This document shows, piece after piece, positions 55,123-64,000 of a DNA stretch of 64,000 bases. Within the stretch, counting starts at the first letter, position 1, and every line of letters begins with the position of its first letter. Below the pieces are notes generated by a model. That model was not told where the DNA came from and ran no database searches. It worked only from the letters and a program-made list of their open reading frames with translations. The translations under genes were made by a program, and so were the position numbers. Origin of the DNA: CAZGAH01 sp964523295 (GTDB taxonomy: Bacteria; Desulfobacterota; Desulfovibrionia; Desulfovibrionales; Desulfovibrionaceae); contig CAZGAH010000001.1 of assembly GCA_964523295.1 (NCBI GenBank), positions 62,001-126,000 of the forward strand, written 5' to 3'.

Positions 55123-56736
55123 GTGTTCCCCGGTCAGGATCGCCTCATTCCCCGCCTGCCGAGCGGTCGGCCTGATGTGAACCGACACCCTTTTGATTTC
55201 CTTCGTCTGGCCTGCGCCTTGCTGGCCTTTTTCAGTGCGCCTGTTTTGTTGTGCGCCGTCCTGTTTTTGTTCGATTTGCCGCTTTCGCCGTACTTTCTCG
55301 TCGGATCCTTCGTCGCTCTGGGGTTTTATTACCTGCGCAAGCCCTTCGATCCGGTCGGATCGGGTGTCGCCCTGGCGCTTGTTGGCAGCGCCTTTTTTCT
55401 GTCCGGGCTCAGCCTCGATACCTCCTGGGACGGGCTGGCCTATCACCAGGCCGCGATCATGCATCTGGCGGAGGGCGTCAATCCGGTCCTGGACCGGTTT
55501 ACCGACCTCATGGGCAAGTGGACCAACGCGTACCCGAAGGCTTCGTGGTATTTTTCCTCCGTCGTATACCGCGTGACCGGGGACATCCAGTACGGCAAGG
55601 CTTACCACCTGCTGTTGCTGTTCGCCGCCCTGGCCTACGGGCAGCATGTTTTTCGAGAGCAGGGCCTGGTCGCGCGCGCGCTGGCTGCGCTGGCCTGTCT
55701 CAATCCCGTGGCGCTGTGCCAGGTGCCGAGCTTCTATGTGGACGGCGCGCTGGCCAGCCTGATGGCAATCTGCCTGTTGTATCTCTGGAAGTGGAGCTCC
55801 GGGAAGGACGGGTTTGCCCGGCAGGAGCATGTCCTGTTCGTCATGAGCCTGATCGTGCTCGCGAATCTCAAGTTTACCGGGCTGGTCTACGCGACGATGA
55901 CAGCGCTTTGGGTGCTGGGCTGCGCCTGGCGGCAATCGCGGGCGCGCGCGGCGGAGATACTCCGGAGAGTCCTGTTGCCGGCCGCCGCGGGCGTTCTCCT
56001 CGTCGGCTGCTCCCCGTATGTGACGCATCTTCTTGAGGGAAAACACCTCTTTCATCCCGTAGCCGGGGCGGACAAGACGGACATCATCTCCAGGATAGCG
56101 CCCCGGGGCTTCGCGGAGATGAACCGTCTGGAGAAGCTGGGGCGTTCGCTGGCTGCCAGAACCGGCTTTGCCTCGGCGACGCGGTCGCCCGTGCTCAAGG
56201 CGCCGTTTGCGGTGTCGGCCGACGAGCTGACCGCCATGGACGGGCCGGACGTCCGGGTAGGCGGTTTCGGGCCGTTGTTCAGTGGCATCCTCGTGGTGTC
56301 GCTGGGCGTTGGCCTTGTCTGGCGCGCCGGATTGAATCCGTGGGTGCTGTCGTTGCTCGCGGCGATGACGCTCGTCAATGCCGAGGCCTGGTGGGCCAGG
56401 CTGGCGCCGTTTCTCTGGCTGTTGCCGCTGTTTCTGGTGTCTGGATACCGGACGCCGCGCCTTGCTTGCTGGACGGTGCTGCTATTGCTGAGCGCGAATG
56501 TCCTGCTGTCGGGCGTATCCATTGCCCTGAGCGCGCAGCGTGAGACCGCAGCGTTGCACGAATTGCTGTCCGCACACACAGGCAGCCGCTGCTGGATTCG
56601 CAACTCCTACTTTACCTTCAGGCCCACGCTCGAGCGCTACGGGATCATCGAGGAACCCGGCGAGCGGCATCGCGACGACGACTGGCCCTGCCCGGAGTTG
56701 TTGTATGAAGCGGAAGTGTGCTGCATGCCCGAATGA
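55123..56736 (+). CDS. Multi-pass membrane protein, glycosyltransferase-like
   Basis: 537 residues with ~10-11 membrane helices and a short soluble C-terminus. An acidic loop after an early helix (SLDTSWDGLAYHQAAIMH) and FYVDGALASL in a later loop resemble GT-C glycosyltransferases. GTG 55123 has a GAGGGG site; a second GTG at 55177 is possible. Related in layout to the protein at 6748-8442. Acceptor unknown. Followed by a bidirectional terminator. Confidence 0.65.
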   Translation: MFPGQDRLIPRLPSGRPDVNRHPFDFLRLACALLAFFSAPVLLCAVLFLFDLPLSPYFLVGSFVALGFYYLRKPFDPVGSGVALALVGSAFFLSGLSLDTSWDGLAYHQAAIMHLAEGVNPVLDRFTDLMGKWTNAYPKASWYFSSVVYRVTGDIQYGKAYHLLLLFAALAYGQHVFREQGLVARALAALACLNPVALCQVPSFYVDGALASLMAICLLYLWKWSSGKDGFARQEHVLFVMSLIVLANLKFTGLVYATMTALWVLGCAWRQSRARAAEILRRVLLPAAAGVLLVGCSPYVTHLLEGKHLFHPVAGADKTDIISRIAPRGFAEMNRLEKLGRSLAARTGFASATRSPVLKAPFAVSADELTAMDGPDVRVGGFGPLFSGILVVSLGVGLVWRAGLNPWVLSLLAAMTLVNAEAWWARLAPFLWLLPLFLVSGYRTPRLACWTVLLLLSANVLLSGVSIALSAQRETAALHELLSAHTGSRCWIRNSYFTFRPTLERYGIIEEPGERHRDDDWPCPELLYEAEVCCMPE

Positions 56737-56827
56737 GGGCGCAGGTTTCGGGACGCGATCACTTGGGGGAATAGTGGACGCTGGCGTGAGGCTCTGGTCC
56801 GTGACGTTTGCTAGATGCTCATCACCA

Positions 56828-56859
56828 ACAAAAAAAGGTCCTTGTGGACCTTTTTTTGT
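56828..56859. terminator. Bidirectional rho-independent terminator
   Basis: A perfect 14-bp stem (56828-56841 with 56846-56859) flanked by A and T tracts encloses a TTGT loop. The A-run and T-run make it work in both directions, ending the plus-strand membrane-protein gene and the minus-strand flagellin gene. Confidence 0.92.
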
Positions 56860-56946
56860 GAGTGAGGAGGAACCTGACTGACAAGCGTGCTGCAAACCCC
56901 GTGGTGCTGAAGCGAGTCGTTCAGCCTGATATGATACCGTCCTGTG

Positions 56947-57831
56947 TTACGTCCCCAACAACTGCAAGGCCATTCTGGGCAGCGAGTTGGATTGGGCGAG
57001 CATGGCCACGGCTGCCTGGGTCAGAATCTGCTGGCGCACAAATTCTGTCATTTCCAGAGAGACGTCGACGTCGGAAATACGCGATTCCGCGGCCTGCAAA
57101 TTTTCCGACTGAATCTGCAGGTTGGTGATGGTGTTTTGCAGACGGTTCTGCGTAGCGCCGAGATTGGCCCGGATGTTGTCCTTGGACACGATTGCACTCT
57201 GAAGGAGAACAAGCGAGCGCTGGGCCAGCTGCTGGGTGGAGATGCTGTTGGGCGTGGCAGCTGAAGACCCGACACCCAATGCTGACGACGTGGCATTGCC
57301 GATCTGGACATAGTAGTAGTCTTCGGCGCTGTCGTTTGCCGGTCCGAAGTGGACCTTGAGCTTGCCCGTCGAGACCATTCCCGAGCCATCGTGCGCATTG
57401 CCGGACAGATTGCCGTTGAGCAGGTAGATGCCGTTGAAGTCGGTGGCATTGGCAATACGGGTGATTTCCGAGGCCATGGCCTGATACTCGGAATCGATGA
57501 TCAGGCGCTGGGTCGAGGTATAGGTTCCCGTGGCGGCCTGTTCAGCCAGTTCCTTCATCCGGATGAGCTTTTCGTCGATGACGCCGAGGGCGCCGTCCGC
57601 AGTCTGGATCATGGAAATCGCGTCGTTGGCGTTGCGCACGCCCTGATTCAGGGCCGAAATGTCCGAACGCATCAACTCGCGGACCGCCAGGCCCGCCGCA
57701 TCGTCCGCTGCCGAGTTTACCCGCAGGCCCGAGGACAACCTGGACACCGAGGTCCCCAGATTATCGTACGCGGTGCGCAGGTTGCGCGACGCGGTCATGG
57801 CCATAAGGTTGTGATTGATGTTCAGTGACAT
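56947..57831 (-). CDS. fliC: Flagellin
   Basis: 294 residues, a short flagellin. N-terminal D0/D1: NINHNLMAMTASRNL and SRLSSGLRVNSAADDAAGLAV. C-terminal D1/D0: TNLQIQSENLQAAESRISDVDV and ending LLGT. The variable middle (about 140-200) is brief (GNLSGNAHDGSG). AAGGAGG precedes the ATG. A sigma-28 promoter lies at 57939-57966. Minus strand, ended by the bidirectional terminator. Confidence 0.96.
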   Translation of the reverse strand: MSLNINHNLMAMTASRNLRTAYDNLGTSVSRLSSGLRVNSAADDAAGLAVRELMRSDISALNQGVRNANDAISMIQTADGALGVIDEKLIRMKELAEQAATGTYTSTQRLIIDSEYQAMASEITRIANATDFNGIYLLNGNLSGNAHDGSGMVSTGKLKVHFGPANDSAEDYYYVQIGNATSSALGVGSSAATPNSISTQQLAQRSLVLLQSAIVSKDNIRANLGATQNRLQNTITNLQIQSENLQAAESRISDVDVSLEMTEFVRQQILTQAAVAMLAQSNSLPRMALQLLGT

Positions 57832-58241
57832 GACTGTTCCTCCTTGAAGCTTGTCGGCTTCCTTGCCTGGAGGGGTTGCCGCCGTGGTCCGAAGACCGTC
57901 CTGCCGTCCGTGGCTTCTCCCCTCCCCACTCGGTAGATATATCGGCCAAGGACAGTAAAACCTTTAGGGCCGCGGGGAGGATATTTTTCACGCAAGCGAG
58001 GCCTGCCTCCGAAAGATCAGGGAAAAATCATGCTCCAGAGCGAATTTGGCTCAGGCGGTCTTGCCTTGCCGGCCGCATGGTTATACAAGGAAAAGACGGT
58101 CGGCAGGCATGATGTGCTCTGCGCGGTGGAGCGGAGGATTGGCTCGGGTGGTGGCGATCTTTCGCGGGCTGTTGTCTTTTCCGGGGGGTCGCTGATTATC
58201 CACAGGGCGACAGCACTGTGGGCGCCTGCAAGGGGTCTCGG
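57832..58241. other. 410-bp divergent region between flagellin and EAL-HDOD genes
   Basis: Holds the flagellin leader and sigma-28 promoter on the minus strand. The plus-strand half (about 58000-58241) shows no recognisable gene or promoter; a frame at 58030-58245 has no family features. Confidence 0.5.
57939..57966 (-). promoter_or_regulatory. Sigma-28 (FliA) promoter for flagellin
   Basis: On the minus strand TAAA (57963-57966) and GCCGATAT (57939-57946) are 16 bases apart, close to the FliA consensus TAAA-N15-GCCGATAA. It gives a leader of about 100 nt before the flagellin ATG. Confidence 0.75.
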
Positions 58242-59492
58242 ATGATTGAGGACAATACGGAAAGCCTGTTTGTGCCGACATTCGTCGCCAGACAGCCAAT
58301 TTTTGACGCCAAGCAGAACATCTGGGGTTATGAGCTGTTTTATCGCCACAGCAGCGAGGCGACGGCCGCCATTTTTACCGATGAAGAGAGTGCTACGCTG
58401 GCCGTGGCCGCCTGCGCGTCCTGTCAACAGATGGACTACGCGCTGAACAGTAAAATTCTGGTCAATTTTACCGAAAAATCCATCGTTTCCAACGTACCCC
58501 TGGCCTTGCCGGCCAATGTCACGGTGCTGGAAATCGACGAACAGTCCATCGCCAATCCGGCCTTTCTGGAATCCCTTGAACGGCTCAAGCACGCCGGCTA
58601 CCATATTGCCGTCGACAAATTCGAAGGCCGCAAAGAGAACATGCCCCTGCTGGCCTTGGCCGATCTGCTGAAAATCGACACCCTCGGTAAATCCGATGAG
58701 CAGTTGCTGGCTGCGATCAAGCTCGCCCAGTCGGTCAAGTTACCGACCGTTGCGACGCGTATCGAGCATTTCGAGCGCTACAAGGCCATCAAAAAGCTCG
58801 GTTTCACCTATTTTCAGGGTTTTTTCTTCCAGAAACCGGAAATGGTCGAAGGGCGAAAGCTGGCTCCAACGGAAATTGCCCGGCTTAACCTCTTCAAACT
58901 CATCGAAAGCGAGGATCCCGATTTCGACAAGCTCACCTCCGCGGTGCAGTCCGACGTCGCCATCAGCTACAGCCTGTTGTCCTATCTCAATTCACCGGCC
59001 TTCGGACTGCGGCAGAAAGTGCAGTCCATCAAGCACGCGCTGGTGCTGCTGGGCTGGAAAAATGTCAAGAGCTGGTTGCGCGTCGCCATACTTGCCGACA
59101 TGAACCCCAAAGGGAAATCCTCGGAACTGCCCTACCATTCCATTCAACGAGGCCGTTTTTTCCAGCTTGCCGCCGTTTCGGCCAATTACTCGCGCTATGC
59201 GCCCGAAAGCCTGTTCCTGCTGGGCCTTTTTTCGCTACTCTCAGCCATGCTCTCCTTGCCTATGGAAAAAGTCGTCGCCAACCTGCCCCTGGACAATGAA
59301 TTCAAAGACGCCTTGTGCGGGCGGGACAACGCCCTGCGCCCGTGGCTGGACACAGCTATTGCCTTCGAGACTGCGAACTGGGATGGGCTTGAAATCCTGC
59401 TCGGACAGCTGGGCCTGGACCCGGTCAACACGGCACAAGCCTATTACGAGTCCATTGCCTGGGCATCGCGTTTTTATCAGAAAAAAGGCTGA
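58242..59492 (+). CDS. EAL-HDOD signalling protein (YuxH-like)
   Basis: 416 residues from ATG 58242, which has AAGGGG upstream; a GTG at 58218 is possible. The N-terminal half is a degenerate EAL domain (FVARQPIFDAKQNIWGYELFYR in place of the catalytic EAL; a later DKFEG where active enzymes have acidic metal ligands). The C-terminal half is an HDOD domain (ISYSLLSYLNSPAFGLRQKVQSI; LGWKNVKSWL). Such proteins are usually non-catalytic and act in chemotaxis, motility or c-di-GMP sensing. Location beside the flagellin fits. Confidence 0.9.
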   Translation: MIEDNTESLFVPTFVARQPIFDAKQNIWGYELFYRHSSEATAAIFTDEESATLAVAACASCQQMDYALNSKILVNFTEKSIVSNVPLALPANVTVLEIDEQSIANPAFLESLERLKHAGYHIAVDKFEGRKENMPLLALADLLKIDTLGKSDEQLLAAIKLAQSVKLPTVATRIEHFERYKAIKKLGFTYFQGFFFQKPEMVEGRKLAPTEIARLNLFKLIESEDPDFDKLTSAVQSDVAISYSLLSYLNSPAFGLRQKVQSIKHALVLLGWKNVKSWLRVAILADMNPKGKSSELPYHSIQRGRFFQLAAVSANYSRYAPESLFLLGLFSLLSAMLSLPMEKVVANLPLDNEFKDALCGRDNALRPWLDTAIAFETANWDGLEILLGQLGLDPVNTAQAYYESIAWASRFYQKKG

Positions 59493-59540
59493 GCAGGGCG
59501 GATCCGGGCTGCATGTCCGTCCTGACCTCGCCGCGCGGAA

Positions 59541-60402
59541 TCAGAGTGCGCGGGCGAATCTGGCAAGCGTGCGATTGAAGGCCTCGGGCTCTTCGTAAAA
59601 CGGCATATGCCCGCTGTGCTCGCAGAGTACGAGCTGCCCCTGCGGCAGCTGCCCCGCGACGTATCCCCCTGTATCCGGCCCGAAGCAGAATTGCGGCGCA
59701 TTCCCGTAGACGGCCAGGGCAGGCGTCCGGACGGTGCGCAGCGCGGGACAGTAATCGCGCACGGCATAGTCCGAATAGATTGCCATGGCGATTGAGGTGG
59801 GTGTTTTGGCCTGTTCCGCCTGCATCCAGGGCAGCTCCCCGGCGGGCGCCCGACCGAATTGGAAGAGCCCCCTCAGGAAACATTCGCTGTACGCGGGCCG
59901 CTCGTCCTGAAGCTGGCGCAACATGCCGTGCATGGNNNNNNNNNNCACCCCGCAGCGGATGCGCATTCCAGGGCGCGGAGGACATGGGGCAGGGCGTCAT
60001 CTCCACCAGCCCGAGCGCTGCGACGCGCTCGGCGCCAAAGCGCAGCCAGTGTTCCAACACGACGCATCCCGCCATAGACCAGCCCACCAGCACGACGCCA
60101 CGCAGGTCCAGGGCATCGAGCACGCACTCCAGGTCCAGGGCGTAGTCGGGTATGGTGTGCCCGTGCAACACCTTGCTTGAATTGCCGTGCCCGCGCAGGT
60201 CCGGCGCCACGATGCGGAACTGCTCCGACAGGGCGTGGAGCTGACGGCGCCAGAAGACCGCGCTCAGGGACCAGCCATGAAGCAGGACCAGGGGGCGTCC
60301 CTGGCCTTTGACCGTGACGTGAATCTGCGCGCCGTCGGGCGTTTCGACCAGCCCGACCAGCCGGCCATCAGCCTCGCGGTCGAGCACGCGAAAGGTATTC
60401 AT
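59541..60402 (-). pseudogene. Alpha/beta hydrolase gene interrupted by an assembly gap
   Basis: Two parts of one gene on either side of the 10-N gap. N-terminal part (60402 down to 59946) begins MNTFRVLDREADG, with VLLHGWSLSAVFWRRQL, and the nucleophile elbow VGWSMAG. C-terminal part (59935 down to 59541) has VRTPALAVYGNAPQFCF and the catalytic His in CEHSGHMPFYEEPEAF. The two parts are in different frames if the gap is exactly 10 bases, so either the gap length is nominal or a frameshift exists. AGGGAAAC precedes ATG 60402. Confidence 0.75.
59936..59945. other. Assembly gap (10 N)
   Basis: Ten N bases inside the alpha/beta hydrolase gene. Flanking frames disagree, so the true missing length is not 10 or a frameshift is present. 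Confidence 0.99.
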
Positions 60403-60700
60403 CCCGTTTCCCTTGTGCTGCGGGTTCCCCCACGCTCGCCTGCCCCACGCACGCATTCGGGGTGGAACGGCTGCCTGGAGGAATAGTGTCGGTGCATGGC
60501 ATCCCGAGGACGGTTACGCACGCAGTTTGCCGTGTTGCCGAAGAGGATGCCCGGCGGCGAGTTCGTAACGCCATGACCGCCTGTCGGACGATGGAAGGGG
60601 GCTGGCTCGCGCCTCGCCCACGCTGAGTTGCCGACCGGACGCCGTCGGCTTGTCAGCACGGCGCCGGTATTCCTGCCGCGCATGAGCCAGGTCTGCATCG

Positions 60701-61777
60701 CTACGGCGTACGTTCTGACAGCCGCGGCTGGATGCTTTCGATGATCTGCCGGCTGAGCAGGTAATAGCCGTTCATGGTAAAGTGGACGCCATCGCCGGCG
60801 CGCAGCGCGACGGTCTTGCCGTTGAGGTCCTTTTTCTGCGTGTATTCGCCCTTGTCATCGGAAAACAGACGCCAGGAGTCTACATAGGTGCATCCGCCGC
60901 TGCTCGAGCAGGCGGCCTGCAAAGCCTCGTTGGCGAGCCTGGCCCGCTGCGAATAGTCGGGGTTTTTCCCCATGGGCGGCAGCCCGACCAGGCAGACAGG
61001 CACGGCCTGCTCTTCGGCAATCTTGAGGAACCCGGAGACCTTGGCCGTATAGTCGGACTTCCAGGCCTCGGTTGCCTGGCCGTTGTGCGCGTCGTTTCCG
61101 CTGACCATGGCCACGAGCACTTCCGGCTTTTCCTGCTTGATGAATTCCGTGAGCCTGGCCTCCCAATTATAGAATTTCGGGGAATTAAGCCCGGTGGAGA
61201 TTTTTCCTTTCTGGCGCAGGACGATATCCGGCCGGCCTTTGAGCGCCTGGGCCAGGGTCTGGCCGATGCCCACGGCAAAGGAGTCGCCCACGACCAGGAT
61301 GCTGCGCGCGGGGCCGGTGGCAACCGGTCCGGCCGGGGTTGCCGCTATTTTCGGGTCTTTTGTCTTTGAGGGCGAGAGCGCAGCCAGCTCCTTCCCGGGC
61401 CTGGCGCTGCCGACGCTGCTTTCGGACCTGGCGCCGGACGGCGTCACGGAGGACGTCCGGGCAGCCGTCTCGCTGGCGTGATCCGTCGGCGTCGCGACCG
61501 ATGGCTCGGCGGACGGAGTGGCGATTGGCAGCGGCGATGTCTCCGTCGTGGAACTGATTGTCGGCGTCGTCTGCGGCTGCGCGGGCGTGGGCGAAGCAGA
61601 CGCAGCGGGAAATGCCTCCGGCGTCTGCGCTGGCTCGGAATCCGGTCCGCTCCGTGCGGCCCAATCAGGATGCGATTGCGTGCGTTCGAATTCCTGCTGC
61701 GAGGATTTCTGGCACCCCGCGATACTCAGCAGACAGCAGACAGCAGACAGAACAACCATGCAGAACGGACGATGCAT
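60701..61777 (-). CDS. DUF459 SGNH-hydrolase lipoprotein
   Basis: 358 residues. N-terminal lipoprotein signal with a lipobox-like LLSIAGC. A Ser/Thr/Pro/Ala-rich linker of ~120 residues follows. The SGNH domain begins ILVVGDSFAVGIGQTL (nucleophile Ser in GDSF), with MVSGNDAHNG (block III N) and DGVHFTMNGYYLL at the end (DxxH dyad). DUF459 proteins are periplasmic esterase-like enzymes near surface-polysaccharide O-acetylation genes. First of three neighbouring paralogues. Confidence 0.88.
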   Translation of the reverse strand: MHRPFCMVVLSAVCCLLSIAGCQKSSQQEFERTQSHPDWAARSGPDSEPAQTPEAFPAASASPTPAQPQTTPTISSTTETSPLPIATPSAEPSVATPTDHASETAARTSSVTPSGARSESSVGSARPGKELAALSPSKTKDPKIAATPAGPVATGPARSILVVGDSFAVGIGQTLAQALKGRPDIVLRQKGKISTGLNSPKFYNWEARLTEFIKQEKPEVLVAMVSGNDAHNGQATEAWKSDYTAKVSGFLKIAEEQAVPVCLVGLPPMGKNPDYSQRARLANEALQAACSSSGGCTYVDSWRLFSDDKGEYTQKKDLNGKTVALRAGDGVHFTMNGYYLLSRQIIESIQPRLSERTP

Positions 61778-61896
61778 GACAGCTTCGCTCCTTGGCGTAA
61801 GTACGGCGTATCCATTCGTCTCGGGCAGAATTACCCGTCAGGGGTTCGGAACCAGTCGTTGGGCAGGGGGCCGGAGCGCGGCTCCGGCCCGTAATA

Positions 61897-62859
61897 TTAT
61901 CCGGCAGGACGCGCTGCCGTGAGGCCGGCCTGGTCGGATTCGATCTGTCCCATGGCCGAAATAAACCGGTCCGTCAGCAGCCGGGCACCCGGGCCGGAAA
62001 GATGTATGCCATCGTCGGAGCGCAATCGCACCCGCTCGCCGGCAATGTCGGCGGCGGCGAGATAATTGCCCTCCCGATCAGCCAGTACGGCCCAGGTGTC
62101 GACGAAGTGGCAGTCGCGAGTGCGTTCGCAACGGGACCTGGCAACAAGGTTGACGGCCTTGACGTCCTGCGCGAGCTTCGGCTTGCCCATGATCGGAGCG
62201 CCGATCCAGTATATCCGGGCCTTGGGATTGCTGGCGCGGCAGATGTCGAACAGTCGTTGCATCCGGCGCCCGTACTCCTTCTCCCACCCGGTGTCGCCGA
62301 AATGATGCACGCGGCCGTCAGGCGATTTCAACGATTGCGTGTCGTTGGTGCCGAGCATGATCATAACAGTGTCCGGACGCATGGAACGGGTAAGGGACGT
62401 CAGTCCGGCCTCCCAATCGAAAAAATCCGGTCGGGCCAGGCCGCTGGAAACCTTGCCATAGCGTTGGAAGGCCAGGCCCGGGGTTTTCAGGAAGTGTTCT
62501 TCCAGGCGCTGCCCCAGCGGGATGGAGAGCGAATCGCCGATAAGCAGCACCGAACGGTTCACCGGCCTGGAGGAGACGACATAATTGCCCTCTTCGTGGG
62601 TTGTTCCCGTCCCCGGAATCTGGAGACGGAACCCCGTCGAGGAAACCGTCCTGGCCTGCTCGAGACGCCTGGTCTTGACCTGTTCGGCTATCGGAGTCAG
62701 TCGCAGATGCTCCGGGACCTCGGCATAAAGCGGGACCCGGTCCTGCGGAAGCACGGCCATTTGAGAAAAATAACGGGCTGTAGAAATGTTTTCATCGCTG
62801 GGAAGAGGAAAAATCGCAACGGCAAGGAGAACAACAGCGCACTGGAATATGGATCGCAT
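61897..62859 (-). CDS. DUF459 SGNH-hydrolase, secreted
   Basis: 320 residues from ATG 62859 with AGGAGGG upstream; an in-frame extension to 63021 is not expected. A signal peptide (CAVVLLAVAIFPLPSDENIS) precedes a ~100-residue linker. The SGNH core shows LLIGDSLSIPLGQRL, MLGTNDTQSLK and SDDGIHLSGPGARLL. Paralogue of both neighbours. Confidence 0.87.
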   Translation of the reverse strand: MRSIFQCAVVLLAVAIFPLPSDENISTARYFSQMAVLPQDRVPLYAEVPEHLRLTPIAEQVKTRRLEQARTVSSTGFRLQIPGTGTTHEEGNYVVSSRPVNRSVLLIGDSLSIPLGQRLEEHFLKTPGLAFQRYGKVSSGLARPDFFDWEAGLTSLTRSMRPDTVMIMLGTNDTQSLKSPDGRVHHFGDTGWEKEYGRRMQRLFDICRASNPKARIYWIGAPIMGKPKLAQDVKAVNLVARSRCERTRDCHFVDTWAVLADREGNYLAAADIAGERVRLRSDDGIHLSGPGARLLTDRFISAMGQIESDQAGLTAARPAG

Positions 62860-62977
62860 TGGATACCCTCCTGGAGCGGGTCCGGCCGGGAAAAAAGAAA
62901 AATCCACCGACCGTCGGCTTTGCTTGGGCCCGGCGTCATGTCTGGCATGAGGCTGGTCTGATGCCATAGGTGACAGG

Positions 62978-64000
62978 TTATATGTGCTTATCCAATTCCT
63001 TTTTGGGTCGAAGTTCAACATATTGGGAAATATACTGCAAAATATACTCGCTCAACAGGTCGCCTCCCTCTGTGGAAAAATGGACCCCGTCTTTTGCCCG
63101 AATGCGGATGTTATAACCGCGATTATCCTTCTTGAAATTTGTATACTGCCCGGACTCGTCTGTCAATACCCCGCGCGTGTCGATGAAACGGCAATTGGAA
63201 AATTTCGCGCAGGCTTCACGCGCCGAGCAGTTGGCTATCTCGATGCGCTGGCTCATCGCCTCGTCGCGCACCACGGGAAGACCCACCCAATATACCGCCA
63301 CCTGTCTGTCGGCAATAATTTTCAAAAAATTTTCCACCCGCTCCTGATAGGCCTGCGGCCAGGAAGGCGTTCCGACAAACGCCTTCTTATCGCCCACGCG
63401 CACGTTGTTGTTCGCGTCGTTCACGCCCATCATCACGACAAGTATCGACGCCTTGTGCTCATCGATCAGCCCGGCGATGTTCTTGTCCCAGTTGAAGAGG
63501 TGCGGAATGGTCAGGCCGCTGGATACCTTACCGACGCGCGCGAAGGTCAGGCCCTCGTACTTTTCCAGCGCCCGCTCCAGCGAAGGCGCAAGCCCCAGCG
63601 CCAGCGAGTCGCCGAGCACGAGCAGCGTTGTTGCCTGGGATGGAGTTTGCGGCGTGGTCAGGAGCGGAGCCGTCGGTGCGGACGGCGTGTCCGCTACGGG
63701 CGCGGCGTCCAGCCCCATGGTGAGCCCCGGTTCGGTGGCCTGTTTCGAAGCCGAGGTCTTTTCGGGGGAAGGCTCCGGCGCGGTTGCCGGCTGCGCCGCG
63801 TCTTTCGTGTCCCGCGGGGGGGATATGCTCCAGCCGACGGCTGGCTGTTCTTCCGCCGCCATCCGCAGGTCCGGCTGGCGGCTGGGCGAGCGTTCGTGCG
63901 TGTCTTTCGCGGCAACGAAGGTCGCAGTGCGGATTGTCAAATCCGTGCGTAGCGGGCCGTTGGCCTCGCGCCAGGTCTGCCTCAGGCGCCTGGATTCGGC
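62978..64000 (-). CDS. DUF459 SGNH-hydrolase, 5' end beyond window
   Basis: The frame is open to the right window edge, so the start lies outside. The visible 340 residues comprise a Pro/Ala/Thr-rich linker then an SGNH domain: LLVLGDSLALGLAPSL, MMGVNDANNN, and AKDGVHFSTEGGDLL. Third DUF459 paralogue in a row, 118 bp from the second. Confidence 0.88.
   Translation of the reverse strand, partial: AESRRLRQTWREANGPLRTDLTIRTATFVAAKDTHERSPSRQPDLRMAAEEQPAVGWSISPPRDTKDAAQPATAPEPSPEKTSASKQATEPGLTMGLDAAPVADTPSAPTAPLLTTPQTPSQATTLLVLGDSLALGLAPSLERALEKYEGLTFARVGKVSSGLTIPHLFNWDKNIAGLIDEHKASILVVMMGVNDANNNVRVGDKKAFVGTPSWPQAYQERVENFLKIIADRQVAVYWVGLPVVRDEAMSQRIEIANCSAREACAKFSNCRFIDTRGVLTDESGQYTNFKKDNRGYNIRIRAKDGVHFSTEGGDLLSEYILQYISQYVELRPKKELDKHI

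Overview
The window is a GC-rich bacterial chromosome segment of conserved housekeeping genes with small accessory insertions. Gene content points to a sulfate-reducer-like deltaproteobacterium, most likely order Desulfovibrionales. The supporting features are a tight argF-argG-argH run, a ThiC-like radical-SAM enzyme, a two-gene SUF system, a TauE/SafE exporter with universal stress proteins, several PAS/NtrC signalling proteins and a sigma-28 flagellin promoter. The taxonomic call is inference from gene content; no rRNA or tRNA gene was recognised. Two 10-N assembly gaps are present (26409-26418 and 59936-59945).

Layout. 1-4.1 kb: 3' part of a C-terminal processing protease, a YibQ-type polysaccharide deacetylase, ndk and proC. 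4.7-6.7 kb: thiC-like gene and a UspA. 6.7-12.1 kb: a small surface-polysaccharide group (membrane glycosyltransferase, XRE regulator, asnB-type amidotransferase, GT4 glycosyltransferase). 12.3-16 kb: argF-argG-argH with a good sigma-70 promoter. 16.9-23.4 kb: a short internally repetitive protein, a hotdog thioesterase, then ligA-dapB-nadE-lolA on the minus strand. 23.4-26.3 kb: DUF3431 protein and sufC-sufB. 26.3-26.9 kb: an array of about 147-bp repeats carrying GC hairpins. 26.9-31.1 kb: a family-3 solute-binding protein, a secreted protein and a large TPR protein. 31.1-36 kb: a PAS histidine kinase, a DUF190-CBS protein, the fluoride channel crcB, the 4.5S SRP RNA gene with promoter and terminator, and hicBA.

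36.2-41.2 kb is the most unusual block. It is a minus-strand operon with a methyltransferase, an SbcC/Rad50-like N-lobe protein, an SbcD-like phosphoesterase, a small coiled-coil protein, an SbcC/Rad50-like C-lobe protein and a DUF721/DciA-like protein. The two halves of one SMC-type ATPase appear to be separate genes, and the arm of the N-lobe protein is built from roughly 39-residue repeats.

41.4-49.2 kb: carB, a relBE/parDE-type toxin-antitoxin pair, and a Usp/TauE/membrane-protein operon. 49.5-54.5 kb: a second unusual block, a Lon-like protease with a response-regulator receiver domain inserted just before its ATPase P-loop, followed by a histidine kinase and an NtrC-type regulator whose GAFTGA loop reads EAFTSA. 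54.7-59.5 kb: a His-rich metal-binding protein, a membrane glycosyltransferase-like protein, a flagellin and an EAL-HDOD protein. 59.5-64 kb: an alpha/beta hydrolase interrupted by a gap, and three consecutive DUF459 SGNH-hydrolase genes, the last running off the window.
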